From Ptiloglossa arizonensis (taxonomy: Eukaryota; Arthropoda; Insecta; Hymenoptera; Colletidae), in contig NW_027479496.1 of assembly GCF_051014685.1 (NCBI RefSeq), positions 48,787-112,786 of the forward strand: DNA of 64,000 bases. Reading direction: 5' to 3'. Numbering within the stretch: the first letter of the stretch is position 1; each line of letters begins with the position of its first letter. Below the pieces are notes generated by a model, which saw only the letters and a list, made by a program, of their open reading frames with translations, was not told the origin of the DNA and made no database searches. This document shows positions 50,291 to 62,376 of this stretch, piece by piece. A program made the position numbers and the translations under genes.

Positions 50291-51039
50291 AAAATTTTTC
50301 GCAATTCTGCTGATCCAAACGCTCAACCAGAATGCCCTAGGGTAAAAATACACATACCGCTGTAGTCGGGCGAGTTTCTACTTTCAGATGCAATAGGAAT
50401 TTTTGGGTTAGGTCAATCCGTTCGCGAGATATGGGAGTTTGAAGCCAAGAAATGGTTGAGAAAGCAAGAAATTTTTCGCAATTCTGCTGCTCCAAACGCT
50501 TAACCAGAATGGCCTAGAGAAAAAATACACATACCGTTGTAATCGGGCGAGTTTCTACTTTCAGATGCAATACGAATTTTTGGGTTAGGTCAATCCGTTC
50601 GCGAGATATGGGACTTTGAAGCCAAGAAATGGTTGAGAAGGCAAAAAATTTTTCGCAATTCTGCTGCTCCAAACGCTTAACCAGAATGGACTAGGGAGAA
50701 AATACACATACCGTTGTAATCGGGCGAGTTTCTACTTTCACACGCAACAGGAATTTTTGGGTTATTTCAATCCATTCGCGAGATATGAGAGTTTGAAGAC
50801 AAGAAATGGTTGAGAAGGCAAAAAATTTTTCGCAATTCTGCTGCTCCAAACGCTTAACCAGAATGGACTAGGGAAAAAATACACATACCGTTGTAATCGG
50901 GCGAATTTCTACTTTCACACGCAACAGGGATTTTTGGGTTAGGTCTTTCAGTTCGCGAGATATGGGAGTTTGAAGCCAAGAAATGGTTGATAAGGCATAC
51001 AATTTTTCGCAATTCTGCTGATCCAAACGCTTAACCAGA

Positions 51040-53163
51040 ATGCCCTAGGGAAAAAATACACATACCGCTGTAGTCGGGCGCGTTTCTACTTTCAGATGCA
51101 ATAGGAATTTTTGGGTTAGGTCAGTCCGTTCGCGAGATATGGGAGTTTGAATCCAAGAAATGGTTGAGAAGGCAAAAAACTTTTCTCAATTCTGCTGCTC
51201 CAAACGCTTAACCAGAATGGCCTCGGGAAAAAATACATATACCGTTGTAATCGGGCGAGTTTCTACTTTCAGATGCAATAGGAATTTTTGGGGTAGGTCA
51301 ATCCGTTGGCGAGATATGAGAGTTTGAAGACAAGAAATGGTTGAGAAGGCAAAAAATTTTTCGCAATTCTGCTGCTCCAAACGCTTAACCTGAATGGACT
51401 AGGGAAAAAATACACATACCGTTGTAATCGGGCGAGTTTCTACTTTCAGGTGCAATAGGAATTTTTGGGTTAGGTCTATCCGTTCGCGAGATATGGGAGT
51501 TTGAAGCCAAGAAATGGTTGAGGAGCCAAAAAATTTTTCGCAATTCTGCTGCTCCAAACGCTTAACCAGAATGGCCTCGGGAAAAAATACATATACCGTT
51601 GTAATCGGGCGAGTTTCTACTTTCAGATGCAATAGGAATTTTTGGGGTAGGTCAATCCGTTGGCGAGATATGGGAGTTTGAAGCTAAGAAATGGTTAAGA
51701 AGACAACAAATTTTTCGCACTTCTGCTGCTCCAAACGCTTAACCAGAATGTCCTACGGAAAAAATACACATACCGCTGTAGTCGGCCGAGTTTCTACTTT
51801 CAGATGCAATAGGAATTTTTGGGTTAGGTCAGTCCGTTCGCGAGATATGGGAGTTTGAAGACAAGAAATGGTTGAGAAGGCAAATAATTATTCGCAATTC
51901 TGCTGCTCCAAAAGCTTAACCAGCATGGACTAGGGAAAAAATACACATACCGTTGTAATCGGGCGAGTTTCTACTTTCACACGCAACAGGAATTTTTGGG
52001 TTAGGTCTATCCGTTCGCGAGATATGGGAGTTTGTAGCCAAGGAATGTTTGAGAAGGCATACAATTTTTCGCAATTCTGCTGATCCAAACGCTTAACCAG
52101 AATGGCCTAGGGAAAAAATACACATACCGCTGTAGTCGGGCGCGTTTCTACTTTCAGATGCAATAGGAATTTTTGGGTTAGGTCAGTCCGTTCGCGAGAT
52201 ATGGGAGTTTGAATCCAAGAAATGGTTGAGAAGGCAAAAAACTTTTCTCAATTCTGCTGCTCCAAACGCTTAACCAGAATGGCCTCGGGAAAAAATACAT
52301 ATACCGTTGTAATCGGGCGAGTTTCTACTTTCAGATGCAATAGGAATTTTTGGGGTAGGTCAATCCGTTGGCGAGATATGAGAGTTTGAAGACAAGAAAT
52401 GGTTGAGAAGGCAAAAAATTTTTCGCAATTCTGCTGCTCCAAACGCTTAACCTGAATGGACTAGGGAAAAAATACACATACCGTTGTAATCGGGCGAGTT
52501 TCTACTTTCAGGTGCAATAGGAATTTTTGGGTTAGGTCTATCCGTTCGCGAGATATGGGAGTTTGAAGCCAAGAAATGGTTGAGGAGCCAAAAAATTTTT
52601 CGCAATTCTGCTGCTCCAAACGCTTAACCAGAATGGCCTCGGGAAAAAATACATATACCGTTGTAATCGGGCGAGTTTCTACTTTCAGATGCAATAGGAA
52701 TTTTTGGGGTAGGTCAATCCGTTGGCGAGATATGGGAGTTTGAAGCTAAGAAATGGTTAAGAAGACAACAAATTTTTCGCACTTCTGCTGCTCCAAACGC
52801 TTAACCAGAATGTCCTACGGAAAAAATACACATACCGCTGTAGTCGGCCGAGTTTCTACTTTCAGATGCAATAGGAATTTTTGGGTTAGGTCAGTCCGTT
52901 CGCGAGATATGGGAGTTTGAAGACAAGAAATGGTTGAGAAGGCAAATAATTATTCGCAATTCTGCTGCTCCAAAAGCTTAACCAGCATGGACTAGGGAAA
53001 AAATACACATACCGTTGTAATCGGGCGAGTTTCTACTTTCACACGCAACAGGAATTTTTGGGTTAGGTCTATCCGTTCGCGAGATATGGGAGTTTGTAGC
53101 CAAGGAATGTTTGAGAAGGCATACAATTTTTCGCAATTCTGCTGATCCAAACGCTTAACCAGA
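51040..53163 (+). repeat. Tandem 6-monomer duplication (1,062 bp x 2)
   Basis: GGGCGCGTTTC is at 51,078 and 52,140 (counted from GCGCG), and CAAATAATTATT (counted from GGC) is at 51,879 and 52,941, both exactly 6 x 177 bp apart. Other shared markers are ACCTGAATGGACTAGGG, CTTTCAGGTGCAATAGG, GGTTGAGGAGCC, CCTCGGG with ATACATATACC, CCGTTGGCGAG, CCTACGG, CGGCCGAG and GCCAAGGAATGTTTGAG. The two copies are nearly identical; one visible difference is GCCCTAGGG against GGCCTAGGG at the start. Confidence 0.88.
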
Positions 53164-53703
53164 ATGGCCTAGGGAAAAAATACACATACCGTTGTAATCG
53201 GGCGAGTTTCTACTTTCAGATGCAATAGGAATTTTTGGGTTAGGTCAGTCCGTTCGCGAGATATGGGAGTTTGAAGACAAGAAATGGTTGAGAAGGCAAA
53301 TAATTATTCGCAATTCTGCTGCTCCAAAAGCTTAACCAGAATGCCCTAGGGAAAAAGTACACATACCGCTGTAGTCGGGCGAGTTTCTACTTTCAGATGG
53401 AACAGGAATTTTTGGGTTAGGTCAATCCGTTCGCGAGATATGGGAGTTTGAATCCAAGAAATGGTTGAGAAGGCAAAAAACTTTTCGCCATTCTGCTGCT
53501 CCAAACGCTTAACCAGAATGTCCTAGGGAAAAAATACACATACCGTTGTAATCGGGCGAGTTTCTACTTTCAGGTGCAATAGGAATTTTTGGGTTAGGTC
53601 TATCCGTTCGCGAGATATGGGAGTTTGAAGCCAAGAAATGGTTGAGGAGGCAAAAAATTTTTCGCAATTCTGCTGATCCAAACGCTCAACCAGAATGCCC
53701 TAG

Positions 53704-55650
53704 GGTAAAAATACACATACCGATGTAGTCGGGCGAGTTTCTACTTTCAGATGCAATAGGAATTTTTGGGTTAGGTCAATCCGTTCGCGAGATATGGGAG
53801 TTTGAAGCCAAGAAATGGTTGAGAAGGCAAGAAATTTTTCGCAATTCTGCTGCTACAAACGCTTAACCAGAATGGCCTAGAGAAAAAATACACATACCGT
53901 TGTAATCGGGCGAGTTTCTACTTTCAGATGCAATACGAATTTTTGGGTTAGGTCAATCCGTTCGCGAGATATGGGACTTTGAAGCCAAGAAATGGTTGAG
54001 AAGGCAAAAAATTTTTCGCAATTCTGCTGCTCCAAACGCTTAACCAGAATGGACTAGGGAGAAAATACACATACCGTTGTAATCGGGCGAGTTTCTACTT
54101 TCACACGCAACAGGAATTTTTGGGTTATTTCAATCCATTCGCGAGATATGAGAGTTTGAAGACAAGAAATGGTTGAGAAGGCAAAAAATTTTTCGCAATT
54201 CTGCTGCTCCAAACGCTTAACCAGAATGGACTAGGGAAAAAATACCCATACCGTTGTAATCGGGCGAATTTCTACTTTCACACGCAACAGGGATTTTTGG
54301 GTTAGGTCTATCAGTTCGCGAGATATGGGAGTTTGAAGCCAAGAAATGGTTGATAAGGCATACAATTTTTCGCAATTCTGCTGATCCAAACGCTTAACCA
54401 GAATGCCCTAGGGAAAAAATACACATACCGCTGTAGTCGGGCGCGTTTCTACTTTCAGATGCAATAGGAATTTTTGGGTTAGGTCAGTCCGTTCGCGAGA
54501 TATGGGAGTTTGAATCCAAGAAATGGTTGAGAAGGCAAAAAACTTTTCTCAATTCTGCTGCTCCAAACGCTTAACCAGAATGGCCTAGCGAAAAAATACA
54601 CATACCGTTGTAATCGGGCGAGTTTCTACTTTCAGATGCAATAGGAATTTTTGGGTTATTTCAATCCGTTCGCGAGATATGGGTGTTTGAAGACAAGAAA
54701 TGGTTGAGAAGGCAAATAATTATTAGCAATTCTGCTGCTCCAAAAGCTTAACCAGCATGGACTAGGGAAAAAATACACATACCGTTGTAATCGGGCGAGT
54801 TTCTACTTTCACACGCAACATGAATTTTTGGGTTAGGTCTATCCGTTCGCGAGATATGGGAGTTTGTAGCCAAGAAATGTTTGAGAAGGCATACAATTTT
54901 TCGCAATTCTGCTGATCCAAACGCTTAACCAGAATGCCCTAGGGAAAAAATACAGATACCGCTGTAGTCGGGCGAGTTTCTACTTTCAGATGCAACAGGA
55001 ATTTTTGGGTTAGTTCAATCCGTTCGCGAGATATGGGAGTTTGAATCCAAGAAATGGTTGAGAAGGCAAAAAATTTTTCTCAATTCTGCTGCTCCAAACG
55101 CTTAACCAGAATGGCCTAGGGAAAAAATATACATACCGTTGTAATCGGGCGAGTTTCTACTTTCAGATGCAATAGGAATTTTTGGGTTAGGTCAGTCCGT
55201 TCGCGAGATATGGGAGTTTGAAGACAAGAAATGGTTGAGAAGGCAAATAATTATTCGCAATTCTGCTGCTCCAAAAGCTTAACCAGAATGCCCTAGGGAA
55301 AAAATACACATACCGTTGTAATCGGGCGAGTTTCTACTTTCAGATGCAATAGGAATTTTTGGGTTAGGTCTATCCGTTCGCGAGATATGGGAGTTTGAAT
55401 CCAAGAAATGGTTGAGAAGGCAAAAAACTTTTCGCCATTCTGCTGCTCCAAACGCTTAACCAGAATGGCCTAGGGAAAAAATACACATACCGTTGTAATC
55501 GGGCGAGTTTCTATTTTCAGGTGCAATAGGAATTTTTGGGTTAGGTCTATCCGTTCGCGAGATATGGGAGTTTGAAGCCAAGAAATGGTTGAGGAGGCAA
55601 AAAATTTTTCGCAATTCTGCTGATCCAAACGCTCAACCAGAATGCCCTAG
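53704..55650 (+). repeat. 11-monomer HOR, unit 1 (1,947 bp)
   Basis: The unit is counted from GGTAAAAATAC. In order it holds CCGATGTAGTC (CCGCTGTAGTC in later units), CCTAGAGAAAA with GCAATACGAA, GGACTAGGGAG with CACACGCAAC, AATACCCATACC with CAGGGATTT, GGTTGATAAGG with CTGATCC, GGGCGCGTTTC, CCTAGCGAAAA with GGGTGTTTG, AAATAATTATTAGC, CAACATGAATTT, ATACAGATACC, AATATACATACC and CTATTTTCAGGTG monomers. A partial relative of its first part is at 50,341 onward (offset 3,363 bp, 19 monomers). Confidence 0.87.
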
Positions 55651-57951
55651 GGTAAAAATACACATACCGCTGTAGTCGGGCGAGTTTCTACTTTCAGATG
55701 CAATAGGAATTTTTGGGTTAGGTCAATCCGTTCGCGAGATATGGGAGTTTGAAGCCAAGAAATGGTTGAGAAGGCAAGAAATTTTTCGCAATTCTGCTGC
55801 TCCAAACGCTTAACCAGAATGGCCTAGAGAAAAAATACACATACCGTTGTAATCGGGCGAGTTTCTACTTTCAGATGCAATACGAATTTTTGGGTTAGGT
55901 CAATCCGTTCGCGAGATATGGGACTTTGAAGCCAAGAAATGGTTGAGAAGGCAAAAAATTTTTCGCAATTCTGCTGCTCCAAACGCTTAACCAGAATGGA
56001 CTAGGGAGAAAATACACATACCGTTGTAATCGGGCGAGTTTCTACTTTCACACGCAACAGGAATCTTTGGGTTATTTCAATCCATTCGCGAGATATGAGA
56101 GTTTGAAGACAAGAAATGGTTGAGAAGGCAAAAAATTTTTCGCAATTCTGCTGCTCCAAACGCTTAACCAGAATGGCCTAGAGAAAAAATACACATACCG
56201 TTGTAATCGGGCGAGTTTCTACTTTCAGATGCAATACGAATTTTTGGGTTAGGTCAATCCGTTCGCGAGATATGGGACTTTGAAGCCAAGAAATGGTTGA
56301 GAAGGCAAAAAATTTTTCGCAATTCTGCTGCTCCAAACGCTTAACCAGAATGGACTAGGGAGAAAATACACATACCGTTGTAATCGGGCGAGTTTCTACT
56401 TTCACACGCAACAGGAATTTTTGGGTTATTTCAATCCATTCGCGAGATATGAGAGTTTGAAGACAAGAAATGGTTGAGAAGGCAAAAAATTTTTCGCAAT
56501 TCTGCTGCTCCAAACGCTTAACCAGAATGGACTAGGGAAAAAATACCCATACCGTTGTAATCGGGCGAATTTCTACTTTCACACGCAACAGGGATTTTTG
56601 GGTTAGGTCTATCAGTTCGCGAGATATGGGAGTTTGAAGCCAAGAAATGGTTGATAAGGCATACAATTTTTCGCAATTCTGCTGATCCAAACGCTTAACC
56701 AGAATGCCCTAGGGAAAAAATACACATACCGCTGTAGTCGGGCGCGTTTCTACTTTCAGATGCAATAGGAATTTTTGGGTTAGGTCAGTCCGTTCGCGAG
56801 ATATGGGAGTTTGAATCCAAGAAATGGTTGAGAAGGCAAAAAACTTTTCTCAATTCTGCTGCTCCAAACGCTTAACCAGAATGGCCTAGCGAAAAAATAC
56901 ACATACCGTTGTAATCGGGCGAGTTTCTACTTTCAGATGCAATAGGAATTTTTGGGTTATTTCAATCCGTTCGCGAGATATGGGTGTTTGAAGACAAGAA
57001 ATGGTTGAGAAGGCAAATAATTATTAGCAATTCTGCTGCTCCAAAAGCTTAACCAGCATGGACTAGGGAAAAAATACACATACCGTTGTAATCGGGCGAG
57101 TTTCTACTTTCACACGCAACATGAATTTTTGGGTTAGGTCTATCCGTTCGCGAGATATGGGAGTTTGTAGCCAAGAAATGTTTGAGAAGGCATACAATTT
57201 TTCGCAATTCTGCTGATCCAAACGCTTAACCAGAATGCCCTAGGGAAAAAATACAGATACCGCTGTAGTCGGGCGAGTTTCTACTTTCAGATGCAACAGG
57301 AATTTTTGGGTTAGTTCAATCCGTTCGCGAGATATGGGAGTTTGAATCCAAGAAATGGTTGAGAAGGCAAAAAATTTTTCTCAATTCTGCTGCTCCAAAC
57401 GCTTAACCAGAATGGCCTAGGGAAAAAATATACATACCGTTGTAATCGGGCGAGTTTCTACTTTCAGATGCAATAGGAATTTTTGGGTTAGGTCAGTCCG
57501 TTCGCGAGATATGGGAGTTTGAAGACAAGAAATGGTTGAGAAGGCAAATAATTATTCGCAATTCTGCTGCTCCAAAAGCTTAACCAGAATGCCCTAGGGA
57601 AAAAATACACATACCGTTGTAATCGGGCGAGTTTCTACTTTCAGATGCAATAGGAATTTTTGGGTTAGGTCTATCCGTTCGCGAGATATGGGAGTTTGAA
57701 TCCAAGAAATGGTTGAGAAGGCAAAAAACTTTTCGCCATTCTGCTGCTCCAAACGCTTAACCAGAATGGCCTAGGGAAAAAATACACATACCGTTGTAAT
57801 CGGGCGAGTTTCTATTTTCAGGTGCAATAGGAATTTTTGGGTTAGGTCTATCCGTTCGCGAGATATGGGAGTTTGAAGCCAAGAAATGGTTGAGGAGGCA
57901 AAAAATTTTTCGCAATTCTGCTGATCCAAACGCTCAACCAGAATGCCCTAG
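55651..57951 (+). repeat. 13-monomer variant of the HOR, unit 2 (2,301 bp)
   Basis: This has the same order as unit 1 but with a 2-monomer internal duplication: about 55,800-56,153 and 56,154-56,507 are repeats at 354 bp, each with CCTAGAGAAAA, GCAATACGAA, GGGACTTTG and GGACTAGGGAG. The first repeat has GGAATCTTTGGG, shared with unit 3. The second has GGAATTTTTGGG followed by AATACCCATACC, shared with unit 1. Thus 53.9-56.2 kb and 56.2-58.5 kb match continuously at 2,301 bp, as expected if the extra two monomers came from unequal exchange between 11-mer units. Confidence 0.87.
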
Positions 57952-59560
57952 GGTAAAAATACACATACCGCTGTAGTCGGGCGAGTTTCTACTTTCAGAT
58001 GCAATAGGAATTTTTGGGTTAGGTCAATCCGTTCGCGAGATATGGGAGTTTGAAGCCAAGAAATGGTTGAGAAGGCAAGAAATTTTTCGCAATTCTGCTG
58101 CTCCAAACGCTTAACCAGAATGGCCTAGAGAAAAAATACACATACCGTTGTAATCGGGCGAGTTTCTACTTTCAGATGCAATACGAATTTTTGGGTTAGG
58201 TCAATCCGTTCGCGAGATATGGGACTTTGAAGCCAAGAAATGGTTGAGAAGGCAAAAAATTTTTCGCAATTCTGCTGCTCCAAACGCTTAACCAGAATGG
58301 ACTAGGGAGAAAATACACATACCGTTGTAATCGGGCGAGTTTCTACTTTCACACGCAACAGGAATCTTTGGGTTATTTCAATCCATTCGCGAGATATGAG
58401 AGTTTGAAGACAAGAAATGGTTGAGAAGGCAAAAAATTTTTCGCAATTCTGCTGCTCCAAACGCTTAACCAGAATGGACTAGGGAAAAAATACACATACC
58501 GTTGTAATCGGGCGAATTTCTACTTTCACACGCAACAGGGATTTTTGGGTTAGGTCTATCAGTTCGCGAGATATGTGAGTTTGAAGCCAAGAAATGGTTG
58601 ATAAGGCATACAATTTTTCGCAATTCTGCTGATCCAAACGCTTAACCAGAATGCCCTAGAGAAAAAATACACATACCGCTGTAGTCGGGCGCGTTTCTAC
58701 TTTCAGATGCAATAGGAATTTTTGGGTTAGGTCAGTCCGTTCGCGAGATATGGGAGTTTGAATCCAAGAAATGGTTGAGAAGGCAAAAAACTTTTCTCAA
58801 TTCTGCTGCTCCAAACGCTTAACCAGAATGGCCTAGGGAAAAAATACACATACCGTTGTAATCGGGCGAGTTTCTACTTTCAGATGCAATAGGAATTTTT
58901 GGGTTATTTCAATCCGTTCGCGAGATATGGGAGTTTGAAGACAAGAAATGGTTGAGAAGGCAAATAATTATTAGCAATTCTGCTGCTCCAAAAGCTTAAC
59001 CAGCATGGACTAGGGAAGAAATACACATACCGTTGTAATCGGGCGAGTTTCTACTTTCACACGCAACATGAATTTTTGGGTTAGGTCTATCCGTTCGCGA
59101 GATATGGGAGTTTGTAGCCAAGAAATGTTTGAGAAGGCATACAATTTTTCGCAATTCTGCTGATCCAAACGCTTAACCAGAATGCCCTAGGGAAAAAATA
59201 CAGATACCGCTGTAGTCGGGCGAGTTTCTACTTTCAGATGCAACAGGAATTTTTGGGTTAGTTCAATCCGTTCGCGAGATATGGGAGTTTGAATCCAAGA
59301 AATGGTTGAGAAGGCAAAAAATTTTTCTCAATTCTGCTGCTCCAAACGCTTAACCAGAATGGCCTAGGGAAAAAATATACATACCGTTGTAATCGGGCGA
59401 GTTTCTACTTTCAGATGCAATAGGAATTTTTGGGTTAGGTCAGTCCGTTCGCGAGATATGGGAGTTTGAAGACAAGAAATGGTTGAGAAGGCAAATAATT
59501 ATTCGCAATTCTGCTGCTCCAAAAGCTTAACCAGAATGCCCTAGGGAAAAAATACACATA
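57952..59560 (+). repeat. HOR unit 3, truncated (about 9 monomers)
   Basis: This matches unit 1 and unit 2 in order, with GGGCGCGTTTC 737 bp from the unit start exactly as in unit 1. It has small differences: GATATGTGAG near 58,571, CCTAGAGAAAA in place of CCTAGGG near 58,665, and GGGAAGAAATAC near 59,013. At about 59,560 the unit 2 sequence CATACCGTTGTAATC is replaced by CATACCGCTGTAGTC and the array passes into domain III monomers. Confidence 0.83.
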
Positions 59561-60780
59561 CCGCTGTAGTCGGGCGAGTTTCTACTTTCAGATGCAACAG
59601 GAATTTTTGGGTTAGGTCAATCCGTTCGCGAGATATGGGAGTTTGAATCCAAGAAATGGTTGAGAAGGCAAAAAATTTTTCTCAATTCTGCTGCTCCAAA
59701 CGCTTAACCAGAATGGCCTAGGGAAAAAATACACATACCGTTGTAATCGGGCGAGTTTCTACTTTCAGATGCAATAGGAATTTTTGGGTTAGGTCAGTCC
59801 GTTCGCGAGATATGGGAGTTTGAAGACAAGAAATGGTTGAGAAGGCAAATAATTATTCGCAATTCTGCTGCTCCAAAAGCTTATCCAGAATGCCCTAGGG
59901 AAAAAATACACATACCGCTGTAGTCGGGCGAGTTTCTACTTTCAGATGGAACAGGAATTTTTGGGTTAGGTCAATCCGTTCACGAGATATGGGAGTTTGA
60001 ATCCAAGAAATGGTTGAGAAGGCAAAAAACTTTTCGCAATTCTGCTGCTCCAAACGCTTAACCAGAATGGCCTGGGGAAAAAATACACATACCGTTGTAA
60101 TCGGGCGAGTTTCTACTTTCAGATGCAATAGGAATTTTTGGGTTAGGTCTATCCGTTCGCGAGATATGGGAGTTTGAATCCAAGAAATGGTTGAGAAGGC
60201 AAAAAACTTTTCGCCATTCTGCTGCTCCAAACGCTTAACCAGAATGGCCTAGGGAAAAAATACACATACCGTTGTAATCGGGCGAGTTTCTACTTTCAGA
60301 TGCAATAGGAATTTTTGGGTTAGGTCAATCCGTTCGCGAGATATGGGAGTTTGAAAACAAGAAATGGTTGAGAAGGCAAAAAATTTTTCGCAATTCTGCT
60401 GATCCAAACGCTCAACCAGAATGCCCTAGGGTAAAAATACACATACCGCTGTAGTCGGGCGAGTTTCTACTTTCAGATGCAATAGGAATTTTTGGGTTAG
60501 GTCAATCCGTTCGCGAGATATGGGAGTTTGAATCCAAGAAATGGTTGAGAAGGCAAAAAACTTTTCGCAATTCTGCTGCTCCAAACGCTTAACCAGAAAG
60601 GCCTAGGGAAAAAATACACATACCGTTGTAATCGGGCGAGTTTCTACTTTCAGATGCAATAGGAATTTTTGGGTTAGGTCAGTCCGTTCGCGAGATATGG
60701 GAGTTTGAAGACAAGAAATGGTTGAGAAGGCAAATAATTATTCGCAATTCTGCTGCTCCAAAAGCTTAACCAGAATGCTC
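59560..60780 (+). repeat. Island of domain III 5-mer monomers within the 11/13-mer HOR
   Basis: About seven monomers match the 46.6-47.7 kb region at an offset of 13,097 bp (74 x 177 - 1). Shared rare variants are GCTTATCCAGAATGCC (46,782 and 59,879), CCGTTCACGAGATATGG, GATGGAACAGG, CCTGGGGAAAAAATAC, CTTTTCGCCATTC, and CGCTCAACC with GGGTAAAAATAC. The leading monomer resembles 43,080-43,240. At about 60,780-60,813 the array returns to the HOR at the GGGCGCGTTTC monomer. Confidence 0.85.
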
Positions 60781-61668
60781 TAGGGAAAAAATACACATAC
60801 CGCTGTAGTCGGGCGCGTTTCTACTTTCAGATGCAATAGGAATTTTTGGGTTAGGTCAGTCCGTTCGCGAGATATGGGAGTTTGAATCCAAGAAATGGTT
60901 GAGAAGGCAAAAAACTTTTCTCAATTCTGCTGCTCCAAACGCTTAACCAGAATGGCCTAGGGAAAAAATACACATACCGTTGTAATCGGGCGAGTTTCTA
61001 CTTTCAGATGCAATAGGAATTTTTGGGTTATTTCAATCCGTTCGCGAGATATGGGTGTTTGAAGACAAGAAATGGTTGAGAAGGCAAATAATTATTAGCA
61101 ATTCTGCTGCTCCAAAAGCTTAACCAGCATGGACTAGGGAAAAAATACACATACCGTTGTAATCGGGCGAGTTTCTACTTTCACACGCAACATGAATTTT
61201 TGGGTTAGGTCTATCCGTTCGCGAGATATGGGAGTTTGTAGCCAAGAAATGTTTGAGAAGGCATACAATTTTTCGCAATTCTGCTGATCCAAACGCTTAA
61301 CCAGAATGCCCTAGGGAAAAAATACAGATACCGCTGTAGTCGGGCGAGTTTCTACTTTCAGATGCAACAGGAATTTTTGGGTTAGTTCAATCCGTTCGCG
61401 AGATATGGGAGTTTGAATCCAAGAAATGGTTGAGAAGGCAAAAAATTTTTCTCAATTCTGCTGCTCCAAACGCTTAACCAGAATGGCCTAGGGAAAAAAT
61501 ACACATACCGTTGTATTCGGGCGAGTTTCTACTTTCAGGTGCAATGGGAATTTTTGGGTTAGGTCTATCCGTTCGCGAGATATGGGAGTTTGAAGCCAAG
61601 AAATGGTTGAGGAGGCAAAAAATTTTTCGCAATTCTGCTGATCCAAACGCTCAACCAGAATGCCCTAG
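60780..61668 (+). repeat. HOR remnant (downstream half, two monomers short)
   Basis: From GGGCGCGTTTC at 60,813 to the next GGTAAAAATAC at 61,669 is 856 bp, against 1,210 bp in unit 1, so two monomers are missing. The missing ones are the AAATAATTATTCGC and GAATCC/CGCCATTC members. The join near 61,500 gives an unusual CCGTTGTATTCGGG and GGTGCAATGGG monomer. Confidence 0.8.
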
Positions 61669-62376
61669 GGTAAAAATACACATACCGCTGTAGTCGGGCG
61701 AGTTTCTACTTTCAGATGCAATAGGAATTTTTGGGTTAGGTCAATCCGTTCGCGAGATATGGGAGTTTGAAGCCAAGAAATGGTTGAGAAGGCAAGAAAT
61801 TTTTCGCAATTCTGCTGCTCCAAACGCTTAACCAGAATGGCCTAGAGAAAAAATACACATACCGTTGTAATCGGGCGAGTTTCTACTTTCAGATGCAATA
61901 CGAATTTTTGGGTTAGGTCAATCCGTTCGCGAGATATGGGACTTTGAAGCCAAGAAATGGTTGAGAAGGCAAAAAATTTTTCGCAATTCTGCTGCTCCAA
62001 ACGCTTAACCAGAATGGACTAGGGAGAAAATACACATACCGTTGTAATCGGGCGAGTTTCTACTTTCACACGCAACGGGAATTTTTGGGTTATTTCAATC
62101 CATTCGCGAGATATGAGAGTTTGAAGACAAGAAATGGTTGAGAAGGCAAAAAATTTTTCGCAATTCTGCTGCTCCAAACGCTTAACCAGAATGGACTAGG
62201 GAAAAAATACACATACCGTTGTAATCGGGCGAATTTCTACTTTCACACGCAACAGGGATTTTTGGGTTAGGTCTATCCGTTCGCGAGATATGGGAGTTTG
62301 AAGCCAAGAAATGGTTGAGGAGGCAAAAAATTTTTCGCAATTCTGCTGATCCAAACGCTCAACCAGAATGCCCTAG
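61669..62376 (+). repeat. Short HOR unit (4 monomers, 708 bp)
   Basis: The unit starts with GGTAAAAATAC and carries the CCTAGAGAAAA, GCAATACGAA, GGACTAGGGAG and CAGGGATTT members. It then jumps from GGTCTATCC directly to GGTTGAGGAGGC with CTGATCC and a new unit start at 62,377. Its CACACGCAACGGGAATTT variant is shared with the next unit, indicating that the pair arose by a local duplication. Confidence 0.82.

Noticed and set aside
61511..61693. 60-codon plus-strand frame starting MYSGEFLL
   Set aside because: It results from the single change TGTATTCGGG in a junction monomer and spans just one unit. Nothing suggests a gene.
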